Shown one piece after another: positions 53,009-58,148 of a stretch of DNA of 58,148 nucleotides; the stretch's first letter is position 1, and every line of letters begins with the position of its first letter. Position numbers and translations under genes: made by a program. This DNA comes from Verrucomicrobiota bacterium. GTDB lineage: Bacteria; Verrucomicrobiota; Verrucomicrobiia; Verrucomicrobiales; DEV007. Under the pieces are notes generated by a model. That model saw only the letters and a list, made by a program, of their open reading frames with translations. It did no database searches and was not told the origin of the DNA. Location: NCBI GenBank assembly GCA_020630975.1, contig JAHDID010000040.1, forward strand, positions 1 through 58,148, in the 5' to 3' direction.

Positions 53009-53614
53009 ATGATGGCATTATCGCGATATTGGCTAATAGGCACGGTAGCTTGCTCGATCACGTTTTCGGCAGCTGCACTGGCACTCGATTTTGAAAAGGA
53101 CATTCAGCCGATCCTGAAGGATCACTGCTACAAATGCCATAGCGGCCCCAACGCCAAGCGCAAAATCCGCTACGACAATGTACGCTACCTCAGCAAAGTC
53201 ATCGGTAACGAGGAGCACAGCGTGATCGTGCCCGGCCACCCCGAGAAAAGCCTCTTAATGGAGCTGGTATCCCTAGCTCCAGACGATACCAACGCCATGC
53301 CACCACCACGCCGCGGCAAGCCTTTGAACATCACTCAAAAGGCCATGATCCGTAAATGGATCGAAGCAGGCGCTAGCCTCGAGCCCGGAGCCGCCGCCCC
53401 AGCAGCAGCAGCAGCACCCGCATCAACAGGCCCCGATAAAAATGCGGTCCAAGAGTGGAGCAACACAGCTGGCAAGAAATTGAAAGCTATCTTCGTAGCT
53501 GTGAATGGCGATCAGGTCACCTTCCGCAAGGAAGACGGTTCACAGTTCAACTACCCCTACGCCAACCTTTCGAAAGAAAGCCAGGAGATGGCGAAGGAAT
53601 TCGCCCAGCAGTAG
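53009..53614 (+). CDS. Small c-type cytochrome with SHD1-like domain
   Basis: A 201-residue exported protein when read from ATG 53009 (53012 is equally possible). The frame is open from TTG 52958, but those codons are not signal-like. The signal peptide is followed by DFEKDIQPILKDHCYKCHSG, a planctomycete-type cytochrome domain with one CxxCH. An Ala/Pro-rich linker leads to a C-terminal domain (about 150-200: WSNTAGKKLKAIFVAVNGDQVTF as two blocks, then NLSKESQEMAKEF) that matches the SHD1 pattern common in PVC bacteria. It probably carries electrons in the periplasm and binds a partner or surface through SHD1. It ends at a strong hairpin. Confidence 0.82.
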   Translation: MMALSRYWLIGTVACSITFSAAALALDFEKDIQPILKDHCYKCHSGPNAKRKIRYDNVRYLSKVIGNEEHSVIVPGHPEKSLLMELVSLAPDDTNAMPPPRRGKPLNITQKAMIRKWIEAGASLEPGAAAPAAAAAPASTGPDKNAVQEWSNTAGKKLKAIFVAVNGDQVTFRKEDGSQFNYPYANLSKESQEMAKEFAQQ

Positions 53615-53687
53615 AGTTTCACAGCCCACATAGAAGCGAAGGTCTTACAATCTAATCTCCGCTCTATTTTCTCAGCCTGTCGGTCAG

Positions 53688-53722
53688 CTGAAGGCTGCCC
53701 CCTACGTAGGATCAGCCTTCAG
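53688..53722. terminator. Bidirectional hairpin between cytochrome and ppc genes
   Basis: CTGAAGGCTG (53688-53697) pairs perfectly with CAGCCTTCAG (53713-53722). The loop contains a second palindrome, CCTACGTAGG. It lies between the convergent cytochrome and ppc genes. The T-run is weak on both sides. Confidence 0.65.
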
Positions 53723-53752
53723 TTCCCTCCTACAAGCCGTAAATCCTACTTA

Positions 53753-56464
53753 CTACCCTGTAGTCCGCAGGCCACTAGCTATCGCACTGATCGAGAATAC
53801 CAACTCATCCGGCAGTGGCTCATCGGTTCCGCGCCATTGGCGCAGTAGCTCGACCTGCTGGTGATGCAGCGTATTCAGCGGCTCCTCGCGGATCTCCAGA
53901 GTCTTGGCGTAGCGCGGACGACGCTTGGAGATCGGGTCGGGGAAAAGCTCAGCTAGGTGCTTGGCAGCCTTGGCGTATTCCGCCTCGATCATCCCCATGA
54001 AGCGAGAGCGGATCTTTTCATCCGTCACCAGAGACGCATACTCTTTCATCAGCTCGGGATTACAGCTCATCAGATTGGTCTCGACTCCGGTGAACACATA
54101 GCGCGCCAGAGTCGACTGGCCGATATCGCTGCACAGTCGCGCGTAGTCATCTGGCGACTCACTCTGTAGCTCGGCCAGCGCCGAGCCCACACCATACCAG
54201 CCAGGTAGATAAAAGCGCGCCTGAGTCCAGCTAAACACCCATGGGATCGCACGCAGATCATCGAGTGTCGCAGTACCCGTGCGGCGCGATGGACGTGAGC
54301 CCATCTGATTTTGCTCGAGCGCATCGATCGGCGTGACCTGACGGAAAAAAGCAATGAAGTCATCGGCCTCCAGCAGCTCACGGTAGGCCTTGGTACTGGT
54401 CTGTGCGAGACGCGGCATCAGATCGATAGCCGGATCTTCCTCCTTGTTGTCGCGAGTGTTTACCACAGCGGTAAAGCTGACACAGGCCGCCAGGCTCTCC
54501 ATGTTGTAGCTAGCATTCTCGGGGTAAGCATACTTCTTGGCGATGGTCTCGCCCTGCTCCGTCATCCGAAAATCGCCAGTCATCGAGCCATGTGGCAGCG
54601 CTCGCATGAACCAATTGGTCGGGCCAGCGCCTCGACTGATCGTACCTCCACGACCGTGGAAAAAACGTAGCCTTACCCCATGCTGCTCGCCGATAGCCGT
54701 CAGCTCGCTCTGCGCCTGGTGTAGCCCCCACTGACTCGCGAGGATACCGGCATCTTTATTCGAGTCACTGTAGCCCAGCATCAGCTGCTGAGTGCGCGGC
54801 CTATCGCCGCACGATAGATCCAGCGTAGCCTGGCTGATCGGGTGGTTCAGATAGGCATCGACGATGGCTGGCGCTGCGACCAGATCATCCAATGTCTCAA
54901 ACAATGGCACCACCTGCAGCGGGCAAGCTAGCTGCCCCTCGCTATCCTCGACCATCAGACCCGACTCGCGGGCAAACAGGTGCACCAGCAGCAGATCCGA
55001 TAGCTGACGCGTCATACTGACAATCAGTGAGCCCACACCACCGCCATAGCGCTGACGATGCTCATGGATCACGCGATAGCAGGAGCGGATCGCGTCGGCC
55101 TCCTTGCCAGCTGACTGGTCGAAATGGAGGAACGGGCGATTCGACTGTAGCTCCTCGCTGAGAAACTCGACTCGGCGCTCCTCAGGCCAGTCAGCGAAAG
55201 ACTCGCCATCCTCGACACCGGCTGCTACGAGTAGCTGTGCCGCACCTCGATCGTGGAAATCACTATTCTGGCGGATATCCAGCTCCGCCAGATGTAGGCC
55301 AAACACCTCCAGCTTGCGCAACAGTGGCTGCACATATTGCTCGGCCAGACGCGAGGCACCGATCTCCTCCAGAGAGCCTAGCAGCAGCTCTAGGTCCTGG
55401 CGAAAAGCGGGCACCGATATCTCCGGCTGCTGACGCAGGTAGCCACGCAGCAGATAGGCAAAACATCGCCACGGCTCTTCAGGATTTCGCTCCTGGATGG
55501 TCTGTCCCTCCTCACCGAGAGCTTCGGCCAGCTCGGCGATCCGCCCAGCTAGAGTATCGGGCACGGGATGAGACTTTTCAGACACCGACAGATGATCAGC
55601 CGCCTCGGCCAGCTCCCTAGAGTAGAGCTTCAGCGCTTGGCTACGCAGTTCAGCCAGAGTATCGCGAGTGACGTCCGAGGTCACAAATGGGTGGCCATCG
55701 CGATCGCCACCGATCCACAGGCCAAATCGCATTTCAGGTCCACCGCCTGCAGCGGCCAGAGCCTCGGGCTCAAATCCGACATGCTGCCACGACCACTTCA
55801 GATGACGATCGAGGTGCTCCAGCGTGCGTGGAAAGACTTCGCGCAGGTAGAAAAGCACATTGCGCAGCTCTTTCTCCACCGTCGGCTTCTCCACATGGAT
55901 CTCGCCCGTCAGCCACAGAGCCTCTAGAGACGCCAGTAGATCATCCTTCGCCCGATCCTTTTCCTGAGCACTGTAGCTAGGGCTCTCTAGACGACCGAGC
56001 AGATCGTAAAGCTCGCGATGACGCTCGCGTACACTGGGCCGCTTGGCCTCAGTCGGGTGCGCGGTGAAGACTGGCTCCACGCGCACGTTTTTCATCACCT
56101 CCGCGATCTCTTCGCCAGTAAAACCATGGTCGCGCAGCGAGGCCAGCTTTCTCGGCCACAGACCTTTCTCCGCCTCGGCCCCATGCAGGCTCTCACGCTC
56201 GCGGCGAGTCGCCAGTGCTACCTGATCCTCGATCATATCGAGCAGCTGAAAAGAAATGGAGTATGCCTGCGCGGTACTCGCGGGATCGAGATCTTTATTC
56301 GACTTTTGCCCCAGCCATGGTAGCGCATCGGCCAGCTCTGGGCGCGAGCTCTGGGCGAGCACCTCCTGTAGGCAGGAGATGATCTCCACCACTTCTTTCT
56401 GCAATGTCTCAAGTCCGCCAGACACGAGGCCGGCGCTGGATGATGACGGGTCTTTTTGGCTCAT
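53753..56464 (-). CDS. ppc: Phosphoenolpyruvate carboxylase
   Basis: A 903-residue enzyme adding bicarbonate to PEP to form oxaloacetate. The catalytic His136 is in VFTAHPTEAKRPSVRERH. GYSDSNKDAGILASQWGLH and FFHGRGGTISRGAGP (about residue 600) are the other active-site signatures. RLRTTG-like ending: the family usually ends RNTG, here it is LRTTG, a conservative change at the C-terminal tail that contacts the active site. Length is normal. It starts 51 bases after the lipase gene and could be co-transcribed. Its product feeds aspartate, the substrate of lysC in the same window. Confidence 0.96.
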   Translation of the reverse strand: MSQKDPSSSSAGLVSGGLETLQKEVVEIISCLQEVLAQSSRPELADALPWLGQKSNKDLDPASTAQAYSISFQLLDMIEDQVALATRRERESLHGAEAEKGLWPRKLASLRDHGFTGEEIAEVMKNVRVEPVFTAHPTEAKRPSVRERHRELYDLLGRLESPSYSAQEKDRAKDDLLASLEALWLTGEIHVEKPTVEKELRNVLFYLREVFPRTLEHLDRHLKWSWQHVGFEPEALAAAGGGPEMRFGLWIGGDRDGHPFVTSDVTRDTLAELRSQALKLYSRELAEAADHLSVSEKSHPVPDTLAGRIAELAEALGEEGQTIQERNPEEPWRCFAYLLRGYLRQQPEISVPAFRQDLELLLGSLEEIGASRLAEQYVQPLLRKLEVFGLHLAELDIRQNSDFHDRGAAQLLVAAGVEDGESFADWPEERRVEFLSEELQSNRPFLHFDQSAGKEADAIRSCYRVIHEHRQRYGGGVGSLIVSMTRQLSDLLLVHLFARESGLMVEDSEGQLACPLQVVPLFETLDDLVAAPAIVDAYLNHPISQATLDLSCGDRPRTQQLMLGYSDSNKDAGILASQWGLHQAQSELTAIGEQHGVRLRFFHGRGGTISRGAGPTNWFMRALPHGSMTGDFRMTEQGETIAKKYAYPENASYNMESLAACVSFTAVVNTRDNKEEDPAIDLMPRLAQTSTKAYRELLEADDFIAFFRQVTPIDALEQNQMGSRPSRRTGTATLDDLRAIPWVFSWTQARFYLPGWYGVGSALAELQSESPDDYARLCSDIGQSTLARYVFTGVETNLMSCNPELMKEYASLVTDEKIRSRFMGMIEAEYAKAAKHLAELFPDPISKRRPRYAKTLEIREEPLNTLHHQQVELLRQWRGTDEPLPDELVFSISAIASGLRTTG

Positions 56465-56515
56465 AGCTTATCAGATGTCAGAACGGTAAGATACGACACC
56501 CAACTCGCCTAAAAG

Positions 56516-57469
56516 CTAGCCTTTTTCTGCAGTGACTGCGTGATGGATAGCTGAGCAATACCGGCTCATCCGATGATCGGTGATCCAGCTGGGCGGCAGA
56601 CCAGGCTTATCATGCTCGGCTAGCGACCGAAAAATCTCAGGTATCGTCGCAGGCGTCGACTCGGGCGGCTCGAGCCACATCTGCTCCCCCACCTGGCAAA
56701 ACTCCCGTGCCCCCAGATCGATATCATTGGTCGGTAGATGAGGGACCAGATCGCGACCATGGACATAGCGATAGATAGGCAGTGCCTCATCGAGCAACTG
56801 GCAGAATGCCTCATTACCCACTTTCGGCGAGCCATAGGTCACCACCTTGTCGGCCTTGGCGACGTGTCCGGCGATGATGGCCAAGGCTCCTCCCAGCGAA
56901 TGACCAGTGAACAACCACGGCCTAGGCTGATCCTCCAGCATCGGCCAGACCACCGGCCAGACCCGCTTAAACACCGCGTAAAAACCACTGTGCACATAGG
57001 CCGAGTCCACCTCCCCCGGCTGACGATATCGGCGCCAGCGATGCGGGCGCACCGTGGCATTGAAGAGCCACTGCACCAGCTTAGACGTGCCACGAAAACA
57101 CACGATAGTCGGGCAGCCTGCTGTACTCCGGTAGATGGATATGTGATTGCCGATCGCGTGGGCAGAGCGGTATTCGCACAAAGGGGCCGCCACACTATCC
57201 AGCACTTCCTGGCGCTTCAGCCGATTGGCATTCCACAGACGAGCCTCCTCTTTATCATCAGGTGTGTAGGCGATACGGCACAGATTCGCCAGCCACCAGG
57301 CCTCGCCATCGCAGCGATCGGCGGTGAAAGCCTGTGGGTATGGCACATCCTCCGCCCCTACGAAATAATCCTCCGCCTGCCGTGGTCGCAGCAGATCATC
57401 CCACTCAGCCAGTTCCGTCTGAAATCTGGCCTTGGCTAAATTCGCGAGCTTAGCCGGGAGATCGGGCAT
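56516..57469 (-). CDS. Class 3 (fungal-type) lipase family protein
   Basis: A 317-residue alpha/beta hydrolase. The nucleophile elbow GHSLGGALA holds S191. The strand before it is RPWLFT, and the following VVTYGSPKVGNEAF with Asp and HGRDLVPHLP supplies the likely acid and His region. TIVCFRGTSKLVQWLFN (about 110-130) is the oxyanion-loop segment of the Lipase_3 family. There is no signal peptide, so it is probably cytoplasmic. It starts 12 bases from the TGTACCCTATT pair, whose outer copy overlaps a possible promoter (TTGACG at 57529-57524, TATTGA at 57505-57500, 18-base spacer). Confidence 0.82.
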   Translation of the reverse strand: MPDLPAKLANLAKARFQTELAEWDDLLRPRQAEDYFVGAEDVPYPQAFTADRCDGEAWWLANLCRIAYTPDDKEEARLWNANRLKRQEVLDSVAAPLCEYRSAHAIGNHISIYRSTAGCPTIVCFRGTSKLVQWLFNATVRPHRWRRYRQPGEVDSAYVHSGFYAVFKRVWPVVWPMLEDQPRPWLFTGHSLGGALAIIAGHVAKADKVVTYGSPKVGNEAFCQLLDEALPIYRYVHGRDLVPHLPTNDIDLGAREFCQVGEQMWLEPPESTPATIPEIFRSLAEHDKPGLPPSWITDHRMSRYCSAIHHAVTAEKG

Positions 57470-57480
57470 GGAGTATTTTC

Positions 57481-57512
57481 AATAGGGTACAGAAAAAATT
57501 CAATAGGGTACA
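57481..57512 (-). repeat. TGTACCCTATT tandem pair, right copy
   Basis: AATAGGGTACA occurs at 57481-57491 and 57502-57512, the reverse complement of TGTACCCTATT, again with a 21-base period. It is inverted relative to the pair at 7797-7828. The outer edge ends GTACA, so the two pairs together have the TG...CA outline of a transposon. It lies directly upstream of the lipase start, so an operator or promoter role is also possible. Confidence 0.7.
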
Positions 57513-57563
57513 GGCATGTAAGTCGTCAAGAGTCACCCCTTAAATTTTCTTCATGTTTTTGTT

Positions 57564-58148
57564 CTATGCAGAAGTGATTGGCAGAGCCCAGTTCACCTTC
57601 TCAAATAGGTGATCCACGCAGCCTTTTGCTTTAGAGGGGAGACCTAGCTGCTCGCGTCCAGCTTTGCCGATGTCCCCTGATAGCTTGTAAAATTTGCGCC
57701 GCAGTGGTGCTTCCTGCTCGGCTAGGTCCGACTCCCGGCCTGATAAGATGTAAAAGAGGGCTGTCGCCAGTCGCCTAGCGATGGCTACGACTGCGATGTT
57801 GCGGTTACCCTTGCGAGCAAAAAGGCGAAAGCCCCACTGTGAGAGCTTGTTCTTATTCTTGCTGCGCTGGGCTTGGTTTAGCACGCACTGAGCGGCTTGG
57901 ATCAAAAGGCCACGCATATCACCTCTGCCGCGCCCGCCAGTGCCTTTCTTTTCATCCTTACCTTTGCCACTCTTTTTTCGCCCTGGATTGAGCCCGAGAT
58001 AGCTGACTAGTTTCTTGGCATTAGCAAAGCGCTGCACATCCCCCACGATCGCTACGATGGCAAAAGCATTGATCATACCGATGCCGACGATACGCAGGCA
58101 CTTGAGCATGTCTCGATGCTCGAGCACTTGATCGGCGATCAGGCGGTA
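57564..58148 (-). CDS. IS110-family transposase, C-terminal part (runs off window)
   Basis: An open frame entering from the window edge, at least 194 residues. It contains the IS116/IS110/IS902 (Transposase_20) pattern: LRIVGIGMINAFAIVAIVGDV, FANAKKLVSYLGLNPGRKKSG and RGDMRGLLIQAAQC, followed by a Lys-rich helix. The GTG at 58127 is internal to the frame, so the gene is taken as continuing upstream. The DEDD-type RuvC-like N-terminal half would lie beyond the window. IS110 elements have no long terminal repeats and use a bridge RNA encoded in flanking non-coding DNA; the 51 bases to the repeat pair are too short to judge. Confidence 0.82.
   Translation of the reverse strand, partial: YRLIADQVLEHRDMLKCLRIVGIGMINAFAIVAIVGDVQRFANAKKLVSYLGLNPGRKKSGKGKDEKKGTGGRGRGDMRGLLIQAAQCVLNQAQRSKNKNKLSQWGFRLFARKGNRNIAVVAIARRLATALFYILSGRESDLAEQEAPLRRKFYKLSGDIGKAGREQLGLPSKAKGCVDHLFEKVNWALPITSA

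Overview
The window looks like chromosomal DNA of a free-living, probably marine member of the Verrucomicrobiota (order Verrucomicrobiales), though no rRNA is present to confirm this. The pointers are an ECF sigma factor of the Rhodopirellula/Verrucomicrobium type coupled to a FecR-LamG membrane protein, planctomycete-type cytochrome proteins (DUF1587/1592/1588/1585) paired with Tat-exported DUF1552 proteins, DUF1080 and PVC-type haem domains, two formylglycine sulfatases, and a secretin that resembles the Akkermansia Amuc_1098 pilus protein. All family names here come from reading the translations; no database search was run.

Layout. 1-4.7 kb: nadD, a structured transcript tail with a strong terminator, a sodium:solute symporter, a rhodanese, an FmdB zinc-ribbon protein and a Pro-rich membrane protein. 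4.8-7.7 kb: a small lipoprotein, the ECF sigma/FecR-LamG pair and an unknown 103-residue protein. 7.8-11.2 kb: a pair of TGTACCCTATT repeats, then a SecA-like motor that lacks most of the SecA C-terminal region, a periplasmic adaptor and a small acidic protein. 11.2-15.2 kb: three oxidoreductases (SDR, LLM flavin type, MDR) divergent from a LysR regulator. 15.2-20.8 kb: a second symporter, then hom with an HTTM-domain membrane protein and an AEC-type transporter. 20.8-25.3 kb: a lone PcfJ-like protein, a sulfatase with a large C-terminal extension behind a long hairpin leader, and a palindromic intergenic element. 25.3-33.3 kb: one 2661-residue surface metzincin with adhesin-type repeats. 33.4-38.8 kb: two unknown genes, a 1123-residue DUF1080/propeller/cytochrome c fusion and the remains of a nucleotidyltransferase. 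38.8-47.1 kb: two head-to-head paralogous DUF1592/DUF1552 operons. 47.1-57.5 kb: tRNA-Arg(UCU), lysC, a solitary secretin, a second sulfatase, a small c-type cytochrome, ppc and a class 3 lipase. 57.5 kb to the end: a second TGTACCCTATT repeat pair and a partial IS110-type transposase running off the window.

How the genes fit together. ppc, lysC and hom cover PEP to oxaloacetate and aspartate to homoserine, but they are not in one operon. The sulfatases, symporters, DUF1080/PVC cytochromes and large surface protein suggest use of sulfated polysaccharides. The least explained parts are the SecA-like/adaptor/small-protein module at 7.9-11.2 kb, the two inverted repeat pairs that bracket 49.7 kb, and several strong non-coding hairpins.
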